Of a stretch of DNA of 64,000 nucleotides, positions 56,306 to 64,000 are shown one piece after another. The stretch is from Bradyrhizobium sp. CCBAU 51765 (GTDB taxonomy: Bacteria; Pseudomonadota; Alphaproteobacteria; Rhizobiales; Xanthobacteraceae), in contig NZ_CP030038.1 of NCBI RefSeq assembly GCF_015291725.1, forward strand, positions 2,841,001-2,905,000, given 5' to 3'. The translations under genes and the position numbers were made by a program. Under the pieces are notes generated by a model. It worked only from the letters and a program-made list of their open reading frames with translations, had not been told where the DNA came from and did no database searches. Position 1 is the stretch's first letter; each line of letters opens with the position of its first letter.

Positions 56306-57832
56306 ATGCTCGGACGCATCTTCACGGTTGGCGGCTACACGCTGCTCTCGCGGGTGACGGGATTTGCCCGCGACATCATGCTCGCGGCGATCCTCGGCGC
56401 CGGTCCCGTCGCCGACGCCTTTTTCGTGGCGCTGCGGCTGCCCAACCATTTCCGCGCGATCTTCGCCGAGGGCGCCTTCAACGCGGCCTGGGTGCCGGCC
56501 TATGCCCATGTGCATGGCGAGAAGGGGGAGGCGGCGGCAAGCCTGTTCGCCGACCGCATCTTCACGTTGCTGCTGGCCTCGCAGGTGGTGCTGCTGGTCG
56601 TCGCCTGGCTGTTCATGCCGCAGGCCATGAGCATCCTCGCACCGGGCTTTTCTGACGACGCCGAGCAGCGCAAGCTCGCGATCGAGCTGACGCGGATTAC
56701 CTTTCCCTATCTGCTCTTGATCACGCTGGTGACGCTCTATGGCGGCATGCTCAACGTGATGCAGCGCTTCGCCAGCGCGGCGGCGGCGTCGATCTTCCTC
56801 AACGTCGCGATGATGATGACGCTGGCGCTTGCCGCGTGGTTTCCGACCGCTGGCCACGCCGCGGCCTGGGGCGTGCTCATCTCGGGCTTCCTGCAATATT
56901 TCCTGCTGGCGGGCGATCTCGCCCGTCATGGTGGCCTGCCGCGTTTTGCACCGCTGAAGCTCGACGAAGACGTCCGCGGCTTCTTCAAGGCGCTCGGACC
57001 TGCGACGCTGGGCTCGATGGGCACGCAGGTGGCGCTGTTCGCCGACACCATCATTGCGACGTTCCTGCCTGCGGGCGCGCTGTCGGCGCTCTACTATGCC
57101 GACCGTCTCAACCAGCTGCCGATCGGCGTCATCGGCATCGCCATCGGCACGGTGCTGCTGCCGGAGATGTCGCGGCGGATCACAGCCAACGACCAGGACG
57201 GCGCGATGAAGGCACAGCGTCGCGCCTTCGATTTCACGCTGCTGTTCTCGATCCCGTTCGTGGCGGCCTTCCTCACCGTGCCCGACGAGATCATGCGCGC
57301 GCTGTTCGCCCGCGGCGCCTTCTCGAAGGCCGATGCGGTTGCCGCCGGCGGCACGCTCGCAGCCTACGCCATCGGCCTCATTCCTTTCGTGCTGATCCGC
57401 AGTGCGGTCGCGACCTTCTATGCGCGCAAGGATACGGCGACGCCGGTTCGTGCGTCGCTGACCGGCATAGCAGTCAACGTCGCGCTGAAGGTCGCCCTGA
57501 TGGGATCGCTCGCGCAGATCGGCCTCGCGCTGGCAACCGCCGTCGGCGTCTGGACCAATCTGTTGCTGGTGCTGTTCTTCGCCGTGCGGCGGGGCTTCCT
57601 CGTGCTGGACCGCGCCTGGCTGATGTCGCTCGCCAAATTCCTGCTGACCGGCCTCATCCTGGCCACCGCGTTCTGGCTGATCGCGCGCTTCAGCGCTCCA
57701 TCTCTCGCCTCGATGCACTTCCACGACGAGTTGACGCTGGTCCTGCTCGCCGTCGGCGGCACGATCGTTTACGCGCTCGCGGTCCTCATCCTGTTCGGCC
57801 GCAACTGGCTGATCTCGCTGGTGCGCGGATAG
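56306..57832 (+). CDS. murJ: Lipid II flippase MurJ
   Basis: 508-residue MOP-superfamily transporter with about fourteen helices. Typical MurJ features: SRVTGFARDIMLAAILGAG, ADAFFVALRLPNHFRAIFAE, GAFNAAWVPAY and LNQLPIGVIGIAIGTVLLPE. It flips lipid II across the inner membrane for peptidoglycan synthesis. It stands downstream of a repeat, not in an evident operon with the LPS genes. Start ATG at 56306. Confidence 0.96.
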   Translation: MLGRIFTVGGYTLLSRVTGFARDIMLAAILGAGPVADAFFVALRLPNHFRAIFAEGAFNAAWVPAYAHVHGEKGEAAASLFADRIFTLLLASQVVLLVVAWLFMPQAMSILAPGFSDDAEQRKLAIELTRITFPYLLLITLVTLYGGMLNVMQRFASAAAASIFLNVAMMMTLALAAWFPTAGHAAAWGVLISGFLQYFLLAGDLARHGGLPRFAPLKLDEDVRGFFKALGPATLGSMGTQVALFADTIIATFLPAGALSALYYADRLNQLPIGVIGIAIGTVLLPEMSRRITANDQDGAMKAQRRAFDFTLLFSIPFVAAFLTVPDEIMRALFARGAFSKADAVAAGGTLAAYAIGLIPFVLIRSAVATFYARKDTATPVRASLTGIAVNVALKVALMGSLAQIGLALATAVGVWTNLLLVLFFAVRRGFLVLDRAWLMSLAKFLLTGLILATAFWLIARFSAPSLASMHFHDELTLVLLAVGGTIVYALAVLILFGRNWLISLVRG

Positions 57833-57916
57833 CCGAGCACGACGTTCGCGTTCAGGGTGCAGCACGCTTTCGCGCATCTCTTGATTTTGCGTGCTTGCCG
57901 TGGTATTCGCGGCTCA

Positions 57917-57994
57917 TGATCAAATCGTCGCGCACCATCAACCTCAACCACATGACCCGCTTCGGCTGGGCCGTGGAAGGAGTCGTGCGCTAGG
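57917..57994 (+). CDS. Possible 25-residue leader or small ORF
   Basis: ATG to TAG, 25 codons, starting MIKSSRTINLNHMTRFGWA, followed 26 bp later by a rho-independent terminator. There is no clear ribosome site. The arrangement (short frame, then terminator, then gene) recalls an attenuation leader, but the peptide has no run of one amino acid. It could equally be a chance frame. Confidence 0.25.
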
Positions 57995-58019
57995 AATTCG
58001 ACGACGACATCTTTTCCAC

Positions 58020-58051
58020 CAGGCCCCGCCGGCATCGGACGGGGCCTTTTC
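58020..58051 (+). terminator. Rho-independent terminator after murJ region
   Basis: AGGCCCCG/CGGGGCCT stem at 58021-58047 with an inner CCG/CGG pair, ending in TTTT. It separates murJ and the short frame from the DUF1127 gene. Confidence 0.82.
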
Positions 58052-58092
58052 ATTGGCCACGCTCCCTGCCGGCACAACAGCAGGAGCGTGCG

Positions 58093-58368
58093 ATGCCACC
58101 ACAACTGACGAACATCTCACCCGAAATTGAGATCGATGCCGCAAGGCGTTGCCTCGACCTCTCCATCGTTTTAAGCCTGCTCAGGCGATCCTGGCGTGCG
58201 CTTCTGCAGCGGGCCCAGGGCCAGCGAGTCACCTTGCATGATCTGAGCGACAGGGAGCTGATGGACATCGGCTTGACGCGCGGCGAGATCGACGCCGTCG
58301 CGCCTAAACGCGCCCTCGAGAGATTGAGAGATAACGCGAGGAGTCTGTTGGGCCGTGGTGGGATGTGA
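58093..58368 (+). CDS. DUF1127 domain small protein
   Basis: 91 residues. The C-terminal half has the DUF1127 pattern LHDLSDRELMDIGLTRGEID, preceded by LLRRSWRALLQRAQ. These small arginine-rich proteins are abundant in alphaproteobacteria; some bind RNA and modulate phosphate or carbon metabolism. It starts about 40 bp after the terminator. Confidence 0.85.
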   Translation: MPPQLTNISPEIEIDAARRCLDLSIVLSLLRRSWRALLQRAQGQRVTLHDLSDRELMDIGLTRGEIDAVAPKRALERLRDNARSLLGRGGM

Positions 58369-58723
58369 GCGGCCACCGGTCAGCCGATCTTTGCTACGAC
58401 GACGGAAAGCGCGTGATCATGACGTCGCTGCCCCGATGCGCACCTCGTCCTTCGAGACGACCGCTTCGCGGTCTGCTCAGGGATGAGGCTAAGCAGCATC
58501 GGTGCGCGTTGAAACCAGTGCCGCTCACTCGGTCCTCATCCCGAGGGCCCGCCAACGGCGGGCGTCTCGAAGGATGGCCACAAGGGAGGTGCGTCCATAT
58601 GCGACTGCCCTTACAGGCCAGCACCGGGCAGGTCCTTGCGGGCCGCCAGCCTATTGCCATTTGCCTTGCCAGTTTTTCCACGGCAATATGCCGGCAAAAC
58701 AACCATGAGAACGGGAAAAGACA
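58369..58723. other. Intergenic region with repeat upstream of molybdenum hydroxylase gene
   Basis: 355 bp. A composite palindromic repeat occupies about 58443-58578; the remaining 145 bp before the ATG hold no element that I can name and presumably contain the promoter. The GAAAAGACA just before the ATG at 58724 is not a clear ribosome site. Confidence 0.6.
58443..58578. repeat. Composite palindromic intergenic repeat, family 5
   Basis: CCTTCGAGACG near the left end and CGTCTCGAAGG near the right end are inverted. Inside, ACCGCTTCGCGGT forms a small hairpin and GGATGAGG pairs with CCTCATCC. The sequence (including CCCGAGGGCCCGCC) is the type seen repeatedly in Bradyrhizobium intergenic regions. 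Confidence 0.65.
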
Positions 58724-61033
58724 ATGGCGGCTCCCATCAAGTTCGGCGTTGGCCAAAGCGTGCTGCGCAAGGAGGATGACGCGCTCATCCGCGGCAAGGG
58801 CCGCTATACCGACGATTACGCGCCGCAGGCCGCGCTTCGCTGCTTGATGCTGCGTTCGCCGCATGCGCACGCCAAATACACCATCGATGCGGGCCGCGCC
58901 CGCGGGCTGCCCGGCGTTGCGCTGATCCTGACCGCCGAGGACGTTGCGGATCTCGGCAATCTGCCCTGCCTGTTCAATCTCGAGACCGATCCGTTCACCG
59001 GCCCGCCTTACCCGATCCTCGCCAAGGACGAGGTGCGCCATGTCGGCGATGCCATCGCCTTCGTCGTCGCCGAGACCATCGACCAGGCCCGCGACGCGAT
59101 CGAGGCGATCGAGGTCAAATGGAGCCCGTTGCCCGCCGTGACCGGCGTCGTCAACGCCGTGAAGAAAGGTGCGCCGCAGGTCTGGCCGGACAAGCCCGGC
59201 AACGTGCTGTTCGACGTCTCGATCGGCGACAAGGCCGCGACGGAAGCCGCCTTCGCCAAGGCGCATGCGGTGGCCGAAATCTCGATCGTCAATCCGCGCG
59301 TGGTCGCGAGCTTCATGGAGACGCGCGCGGCCGTCTGCGAATACGATGCCAAGCGCGATCACCTGACGCTCACCATCGGCAGCCAGGGCAGCCACCGCCT
59401 GCGCGACATCCTGTGCCAGAACGTGCTTAACATTCCCACCGACAAGATGCGGGTGATCTGTCCCGATGTCGGCGGCGGCTTCGGCACGAAGCTGTTCCCG
59501 TACCGCGAATACGCCCTGATGGCGGTCGCGGCCAAGAAACTGAAGAAGACGGTGAAATGGGCGGCCGACCGCACCGAGCATTTCATGGGCGACGCGCAGG
59601 GTCGCGACAACGTCACCACCGCGAAGATGGCGCTCGCCGAGGACGGCAAGTTCCTGGCGATGGATTGCGACCTGATGGGCGACATGGGCGCGTATCTGTC
59701 GACCTTCGGGCCCTACATCCCGCATGGCGGCGCCGGCATGCTGCCGGGCCTCTATGACATCCAGGCCTTCCACTGCCGGGTGCGCACCATCTTCACCAAC
59801 AGCGTTCCTGTCGATGCCTATCGCGGCGCGGGCCGGCCTGAGGCGGCCTATGTCATCGAGCGCCTGGTCGATGCCTGCGCGCGAAAGCTCGACATGACGC
59901 CGGATGCGGTCCGCCGCAAGAACTTCATCCAGCCGAAGGCGCTGCCCTACAAGACTGCCACCGGCAAGGTCTACGATTCCGGCGACTTCGCCGCGCATCT
60001 GAAGCGCGCGATGGAGATCGCCGAGTGGAAGGAGTTTCCGAAGCGCGCGAAGCTCGCCAAGAAGCACGGCCTGATCCGCGGCATCGGCCTTGCGAGCTAT
60101 GTCGAGGTGTGCGGCACCATGGGCGAGGAGACCGCCAATGTGCGGCTCGATCCCAATGGCGACGTCACCGTCCTGATCGGAACGCAATCGAGCGGGCAGG
60201 GGCACCAGACCGCCTATGCGCAGATCGTCGCCGAGCAGTTCGGCGTTGCGCCCGAGCGCGTCCACATCCACCAGGGCGACACCGACGAGATCGCAACGGG
60301 CCTCGGCACCGGCGGCTCGGCCTCGATTCCCTCGGGCGGCGTCAGCGTCGAACGCGCCACGCGCGAGCTTGGTTCGAGGCTGAAGGAGATCGCGGCGCAG
60401 GCGCTGGAAGCCAGCGCCGGCGACCTCGAAATCTCCGAAGGCGTGGTGCGCATTGCCGGCACCGACCGCTCGATCTCGTTCGCCGATCTCGCCACGCGGC
60501 CCGGCGTCGATCCATCGAAGCTGAACGGCAGCGCGACCTTTGCCAGCGCCGACGGTACCTATCCGAACGGCACCCATGTCGCGGAGGTCGAGATCGATCC
60601 GGCCACCGGCATCATCAAGATCGTCAACTACGTGATCGTCGACGATTTCGGCAAGACGCTCAATCCGCTGCTGCTGGCGGGACAGGTGCATGGCGGCGCC
60701 ATGCAGGGCATCGGCCAGGCGCTGATGGAGCAGGTGGTGTATGGCGCCACCGACGGCCAGCTCATCACCGCGACCTTCATGGACTATGCGCTGCCGCGTG
60801 CGGCGGACGGGCCGGCCTTCGTGTTCGAGACCAACAACGTCCCCTGCAAGACCAATCCGATGGGGGTGAAAGGGGCGGGCGAGGCCGGCGCGATCGGCTC
60901 CTGCCCGGCGATCGTCAACGCCATCGTCGACGCGCTCTGGCGCGAATACAAGATCGACCACATCGACATGCCGGCAACGCCGGAGCGGGTGTGGATTGCA
61001 ATCAACGAGCACCATCGCCGCCACAGCCTGTGA
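58724..61033 (+). CDS. Xanthine dehydrogenase/CO dehydrogenase family molybdopterin-binding large subunit (form II)
   Basis: 769 residues: N-terminal aldehyde-oxidase-like domain (GKGRYTDDY, SPHAHAKYTID), then the molybdenum-cofactor domains with CPDVGGGFGTKLFPYR, the active-site loop AYRGAGRPEAAYVIERL (form II; form I CO dehydrogenase has AYRCSFR), SSGQGHQTAYAQI and GVKGAGEAGAIG carrying the catalytic Glu near 722. It therefore probably hydroxylates an aldehyde or heterocycle rather than CO. No FAD-binding medium or [2Fe-2S] small subunit gene lies beside it; a cytochrome c' gene follows. Confidence 0.9.
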   Translation: MAAPIKFGVGQSVLRKEDDALIRGKGRYTDDYAPQAALRCLMLRSPHAHAKYTIDAGRARGLPGVALILTAEDVADLGNLPCLFNLETDPFTGPPYPILAKDEVRHVGDAIAFVVAETIDQARDAIEAIEVKWSPLPAVTGVVNAVKKGAPQVWPDKPGNVLFDVSIGDKAATEAAFAKAHAVAEISIVNPRVVASFMETRAAVCEYDAKRDHLTLTIGSQGSHRLRDILCQNVLNIPTDKMRVICPDVGGGFGTKLFPYREYALMAVAAKKLKKTVKWAADRTEHFMGDAQGRDNVTTAKMALAEDGKFLAMDCDLMGDMGAYLSTFGPYIPHGGAGMLPGLYDIQAFHCRVRTIFTNSVPVDAYRGAGRPEAAYVIERLVDACARKLDMTPDAVRRKNFIQPKALPYKTATGKVYDSGDFAAHLKRAMEIAEWKEFPKRAKLAKKHGLIRGIGLASYVEVCGTMGEETANVRLDPNGDVTVLIGTQSSGQGHQTAYAQIVAEQFGVAPERVHIHQGDTDEIATGLGTGGSASIPSGGVSVERATRELGSRLKEIAAQALEASAGDLEISEGVVRIAGTDRSISFADLATRPGVDPSKLNGSATFASADGTYPNGTHVAEVEIDPATGIIKIVNYVIVDDFGKTLNPLLLAGQVHGGAMQGIGQALMEQVVYGATDGQLITATFMDYALPRAADGPAFVFETNNVPCKTNPMGVKGAGEAGAIGSCPAIVNAIVDALWREYKIDHIDMPATPERVWIAINEHHRRHSL

Positions 61034-61041
61034 ACGGTGAT

Positions 61042-61085
61042 CTTCCCCGCGGGCGGGAATAAACGTCCGCCGCGGGGTTCTATTC
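61042..61085 (+). terminator. Probable terminator after molybdenum hydroxylase gene
   Basis: CCCCGCGGGCGG and CCGCCGCGGGG, 10 bases apart, form a strong stem followed by TTCTATTC. A short T-run makes it a moderate rather than canonical terminator. Confidence 0.6.
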
Positions 61086-61172
61086 ATGATGGGTCTCATG
61101 ATGGGTCCCGGCTTCCCCTGAAGCCCGTGAAGCTCATTCCATGAACATCTCGAGAGCCGGAGAAACGAGCCA

Positions 61173-61622
61173 ATGAAACGGACGATGATTGTCGCGGGCG
61201 TCCTTGTGCTAGGTGCGGGCGCGGTGATGGCGCAGCAGGAGATTGCCGTCCAGCAGGACAATCTGATGCGGTCGATCGCGAAGAACCAGTACGGTGTCAT
61301 CCAGAAGATGACGAAGGGTGACATCCCCTTCGACAAGAAAGCTGCCGATGAAGCCATCGCCAGCATCGAGGCCGATGTCGCCAAGATCGCCAAGACCTTC
61401 GAGGTCAATCCCAAGCAGGACGTGGTGAACGCAACCTATGGCTCATCGCAGAAGATCTGGCAGAACAAGGCCGATTTCGACTCCAAGATTCCTCCGGTGC
61501 AGAAGGCGATCGCCGACGTCAAGGGCAAGATCAAGGATGTCGCGAGCCTGAAGGCGGCCTATACCGCAATCAACGACCGCTGCAACGATTGCCACGAGAC
61601 GTATCGCGTGAAGCTGAAGTAA
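61173..61622 (+). CDS. Cytochrome c' (class II c-type cytochrome)
   Basis: 149 residues with a Sec signal peptide (MIVAGVLVLGAGAVMAQ). The mature four-helix bundle carries a single haem motif CNDCHETYR close to the C-terminus (about 137-145), the class II arrangement. Class II cytochromes bind NO or shuttle electrons in the periplasm. It is 139 bp downstream of the molybdenum hydroxylase gene, beyond a stem-loop, so co-transcription is uncertain. Confidence 0.9.
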   Translation: MKRTMIVAGVLVLGAGAVMAQQEIAVQQDNLMRSIAKNQYGVIQKMTKGDIPFDKKAADEAIASIEADVAKIAKTFEVNPKQDVVNATYGSSQKIWQNKADFDSKIPPVQKAIADVKGKIKDVASLKAAYTAINDRCNDCHETYRVKLK

Positions 61623-62182
61623 CGGCGCAGTTCGTGGCCCGAAGTACGTAGCCCGGACGAGCGCAACGACACCCGGGACGGTGGAAGCATATCTCGCTGA
61701 GTTCATGCGACCTGCGGTTCCTGCGATTGCCGCGACCAGCCGGTCGAAGCCCAGGGCAATCGCATCTGAATTCTGCAGAGGTCGTCATGCCCGGGCTTGT
61801 CCCGCCTGCGCGGCCGAAGCCGCTTCGACGAGGCGAAGGCCCGGGCATCCACGTTCTTTGCGCTACGTGGAAAGACGTGGATGGCCGGGACAAGCCCGGC
61901 CATGACGCTGTGGAGACAGTCGGTGCCCATAGCCACATCTCATATGCGATAGCACTGGATCGAAGCCGACGGGTCTGTCCCGGATTGGCTACGCACCATC
62001 CGCGCGATTGGCGCTGCCTCTGATCGCGACTGGCCACGGGCCAGCCACGAATTCCGTTCGCATGGCCTGACGGATCGCTGTCAAAGAGGTTATCTATGGT
62101 GATGCCGATGCGGCATCGATGTCTCACGGCATCCGGAGGTTCCAACGCCCGGCGCGGAATTGAATCAACAGCGAGACAGGCC
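61623..62182. other. 560-bp intergenic region with repeat
   Basis: Apart from the palindromic element at 61784-61906 this holds a short stretch at 61636-61690 (CCCGGACGAGCGCAACGACACCCGGGAC-like, another common rhizobial repeat motif) and otherwise no recognisable feature. By-eye comparison gave no SAM riboswitch match before the PLP-enzyme gene. Confidence 0.5.
61784..61906. repeat. Palindromic repeat with 20-bp terminal inverted repeats, family 6
   Basis: GTCATGCCCGGGCTTGTCCC at the left and GGGACAAGCCCGGCCATGAC at the right match at 19 of 20 positions when inverted. Inside are CCACGT and ACGTGG pairs and GCGGCCGAAGCCGC-type symmetry. About 123 bp, non-coding, MITE-like in form. It is the best-preserved terminal inverted repeat in the window. 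Confidence 0.75.
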
Positions 62183-63466
62183 ATGGCAAAACCGTTTCCG
62201 TCCAAGACCCACATCGGCAACCATATGCTGCATCCGGAAACCTTGATGCTGACCTATGGCTATGATCCGCAACTGTCCGAAGGCGCCATCAAGCCGCCGG
62301 TGTTCCTGACGTCCACCTTCGTGTTCAAGACGGCCGAGGACGGGCAGGACTTCTTCGACTACGTCGCCGGCCGGCGCGATCCGCCGGAAGGCATGGGTGC
62401 GGGCCTCGTCTATTCGCGCTTCAACCATCCCAACAGCGAAATCGTCGAGGACAGGCTCGCGATCTACGAGCGCACGGAGAGTTGTGCGCTGTTCTCATCC
62501 GGCATGGCGGCCATCTCAACCACGATCCTGGCCTTCATTCGCCCCGGCGACGTCATCCTGCACTCCCAGCCGCTCTACGGCGGGACGGAAACCCTGCTGA
62601 CGAACACGCTTTCGCGCCTGTCGATCGGCGCAGTCGGCTTTGCCGACGGCATCGACGAGACGGCGGTCGGGCAGGCCGCGGAGGAGGCCATGGGCAAGGG
62701 GCGGGTCTCGGTGATCCTGATCGAGACGCCGGCCAATCCGACCAACGGCCTGGTCGACATCGCGATGATCCGCCGTGTTGCCGACGCGATCGGAAAGGCG
62801 CAGGGACACACACCGGTCATCGCCTGCGACAACACGCTGCTCGGACCAGTGTTTCAGCGGCCGATCGAGCATGGTGCGGACCTCTCGCTGTACTCGCTGA
62901 CCAAATATGTCGGCGGTCATTCCGACCTGATCGCGGGCGCCGCGCTCGGCTCGAAGGCGATCATGAAAGGCATCAAGGCCTTGCGCGGCGCCATCGGGAC
63001 CCAGCTCGATCCGCATTCCTGCTGGATGATCAACCGCTCGCTGGAGACGCTCAGCCTGCGGATGGAGAAGGCCAACGACAATGCGCGCCTCGTGGCGGAC
63101 TTCCTGCGCGATCATCCGAAGGTCGCCAAGGTCCATTACCTCGGTCATCACGAGGAGGACTCGCCGGCCGGGCGCGCGTTCGCGAGGCAGTGTCTCGGCG
63201 CCGGATCCACCTTCTCCTTCGACATCGAAGGCGGCAAGGAGGCGGCGGTGAAGTTCCTCAACGCGCTGCAGATCCTCAAGCTGGCGGTGAGCCTTGGCGG
63301 AACGGAATCGCTTGCGAGCCTGCCCGCAACCATGACCCATTCCGGCGTCCCCGCCGACATCCGCCGCAAGATCGGTGTCCTCGATTCCACGATCCGGCTG
63401 TCGATCGGCATCGAGAACCCGTCGGACCTGATTGCCGACCTCGCGCAGGCGCTGAACGCGGCTTGA
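62183..63466 (+). CDS. Cystathionine gamma-synthase family PLP enzyme
   Basis: 427 residues of the Cys/Met-metabolism PLP family. Features: [28 protein letters not shown] (residues contacting PLP from the partner subunit), [41 protein letters not shown] and the PLP lysine in [14 protein letters not shown] near residue 242. It could be a cystathionine gamma-synthase, a gamma-lyase or an O-acylhomoserine sulfhydrylase; the motifs visible do not separate them. ATG at 62183 with GAGACAGG ahead. Confidence 0.88.
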   Translation: MAKPFPSKTHIGNHMLHPETLMLTYGYDPQLSEGAIKPPVFLTSTFVFKTAEDGQDFFDYVAGRRDPPEGMGAGLVYSRFNHPNSEIVEDRLAIYERTESCALFSSGMAAISTTILAFIRPGDVILHSQPLYGGTETLLTNTLSRLSIGAVGFADGIDETAVGQAAEEAMGKGRVSVILIETPANPTNGLVDIAMIRRVADAIGKAQGHTPVIACDNTLLGPVFQRPIEHGADLSLYSLTKYVGGHSDLIAGAALGSKAIMKGIKALRGAIGTQLDPHSCWMINRSLETLSLRMEKANDNARLVADFLRDHPKVAKVHYLGHHEEDSPAGRAFARQCLGAGSTFSFDIEGGKEAAVKFLNALQILKLAVSLGGTESLASLPATMTHSGVPADIRRKIGVLDSTIRLSIGIENPSDLIADLAQALNAA

Positions 63467-63481
63467 CGGCCCCGGAATCGA

Positions 63482-63515
63482 AAAGGCCGGACGCCCCCTC
63501 CAGCGCCCGGCCTTC
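63482..63515. terminator. Terminator between convergent genes
   Basis: AAGGCCGG at 63483-63490 pairs with CCGGCCTT at 63507-63514, with A- and T-containing flanks, between the convergent PLP-enzyme and CHRD genes. Confidence 0.7.
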
Positions 63516-63537
63516 GCCGATGAAGCAGCCTCGAGGC

Positions 63538-63954
63538 TTACTTCGTAACCTGTCCGCGGATCTCGCCGCCCGGGTTCGCCGCCGTGTGGATGTTGATGTA
63601 GTACTTGCCGCCGAGCAGATCGGCGGCCTGCGCGTCGGTCAGGGTCGCTTCGCCCTTGACCGGGCTCGAGGCCGCGTTCGGGATCGGGACAGCAACGCCT
63701 GCGTTCTTGCCGGCCTCGGCAGGCCCGTGGAAATGCGCCGCAGTGGCGGGCCCGGAAAGCCCGGAATAGGTGACGGTCCAGGACAGTTTCTTGCTGGCGG
63801 CATCGTAGTTGAGATCGGCCGTTCCCGTGGCGCTGCTGGTCGTCGCGGGCACCTCGGCCTTGCCGTCGAGCGTTGCTTTCAGCTTTTCGGCGTTCGCGGA
63901 CCCTGCAAAGGCGACGGCACCGAGCGCGAACACGGCAATGACGGACTTGTTCAT
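63538..63954 (-). CDS. CHRD domain-containing exported protein
   Basis: 138 residues. MNKSVIAVFALGAVAFAGSA is a signal peptide cleaved after NAEKL-proximal NA (about residue 22). The mature part is one CHRD domain, first described in chordin: LKATLDGKAEVPATTSSATG, LSWTVTYSGLSGPATAAHFH, GPAEAGKNAG and YYINIHTAANPGGEIRGQV. These domains are found in many bacterial extracytoplasmic proteins of unknown role. AGGGAGA lies just upstream of the ATG. Its promoter would be at or beyond the right edge. Confidence 0.9.
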   Translation of the reverse strand: MNKSVIAVFALGAVAFAGSANAEKLKATLDGKAEVPATTSSATGTADLNYDAASKKLSWTVTYSGLSGPATAAHFHGPAEAGKNAGVAVPIPNAASSPVKGEATLTDAQAADLLGGKYYINIHTAANPGGEIRGQVTK

Positions 63955-64000
63955 GAGATTCTCCCTGTTGAACCCGAACGGGCTGCCAAACTTCCAACAG

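Noticed and set aside
58724..61033. Aerobic CO dehydrogenase large subunit (form I)
   Set aside because: The active-site loop reads AYRGAGR, not the AYRCSFR of true CO dehydrogenases.
58394..61414. Very long open frame on the minus strand opposite the molybdenum hydroxylase gene
   Set aside because: It is the complement of a well-supported gene; its product is rich in Arg, Gly, Asp and His with no domain, a usual artefact of GC-rich third positions.

Overview
The window is a GC-rich alphaproteobacterial chromosome segment, most likely Bradyrhizobium or a close relative in the Nitrobacteraceae. This rests on codon use (G or C at most third positions), the abundance of liv-type ABC transporters with attached CoA ligases, a DUF1127 small protein, a cytochrome c', rhizobial-type LPS enzymes and several families of intergenic palindromic repeats. 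The genus call is inference; no rRNA or tRNA gene is present to confirm it.

Layout. 1-2.2 kb: end of a surface-sugar locus on the minus strand, with a NeuB-type synthase cut by the window edge and a CBS-domain/GHMP sugar kinase fusion. 2.4-12.2 kb: a minus-strand operon for a branched-chain-amino-acid-type ABC importer interleaved with a long-chain-type acyl-CoA ligase and followed by a PaaK-like ligase; an AGE-family epimerase sits inside it on the opposite strand. 12.5-16.8 kb: Crp/Fnr regulator, MFS transporter, HemD-family protein, PurU, small lipoprotein. 17.1-23.3 kb: a second, complete liv-type operon (plus strand) ending in a core-MetE-type methyltransferase. 23.3-28 kb: a decayed caspase-like fragment, a protein joining an HTH-like N-terminus to a methyltransferase domain, then metK and ahcY. 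28-38.7 kb: mixed metabolism (flavin monooxygenase, MFS, tautomerase, SDR, LysR, LpxO-like hydroxylase, FAH hydrolase, M19 dipeptidase, ABC exporter). 38.8-57.8 kb: LPS/O-antigen cluster (galE, LpcC-like transferase, waaF, hldD, hldE, O-antigen ligase, WbpM/WbpV/WbpL-like set for an N-acetylated 6-deoxyhexose, UDP-glucuronate 4-epimerase, manC, a 3-amino-sugar dehydrogenase/aminotransferase pair) and murJ. 58-64 kb: DUF1127 protein, an orphan molybdenum hydroxylase large subunit, cytochrome c', a Cys/Met-metabolism PLP enzyme and a CHRD protein.

Two groups look like functional units. The first is a methyl/one-carbon neighbourhood (purU, importer, core MetE, HTH-methyltransferase, metK, ahcY) that covers uptake, homocysteine methylation, AdoMet synthesis and SAH removal. 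The second is the LPS cluster, which supplies ADP-heptose, GDP-mannose, UDP-Gal, UDP-GalA and N-acetylated deoxysugars, starts the O-unit on undecaprenyl phosphate and ligates it. Most intergenic gaps over 100 bp hold palindromic repeats. No CRISPR array, insertion sequence, prophage or RNA gene was recognised.
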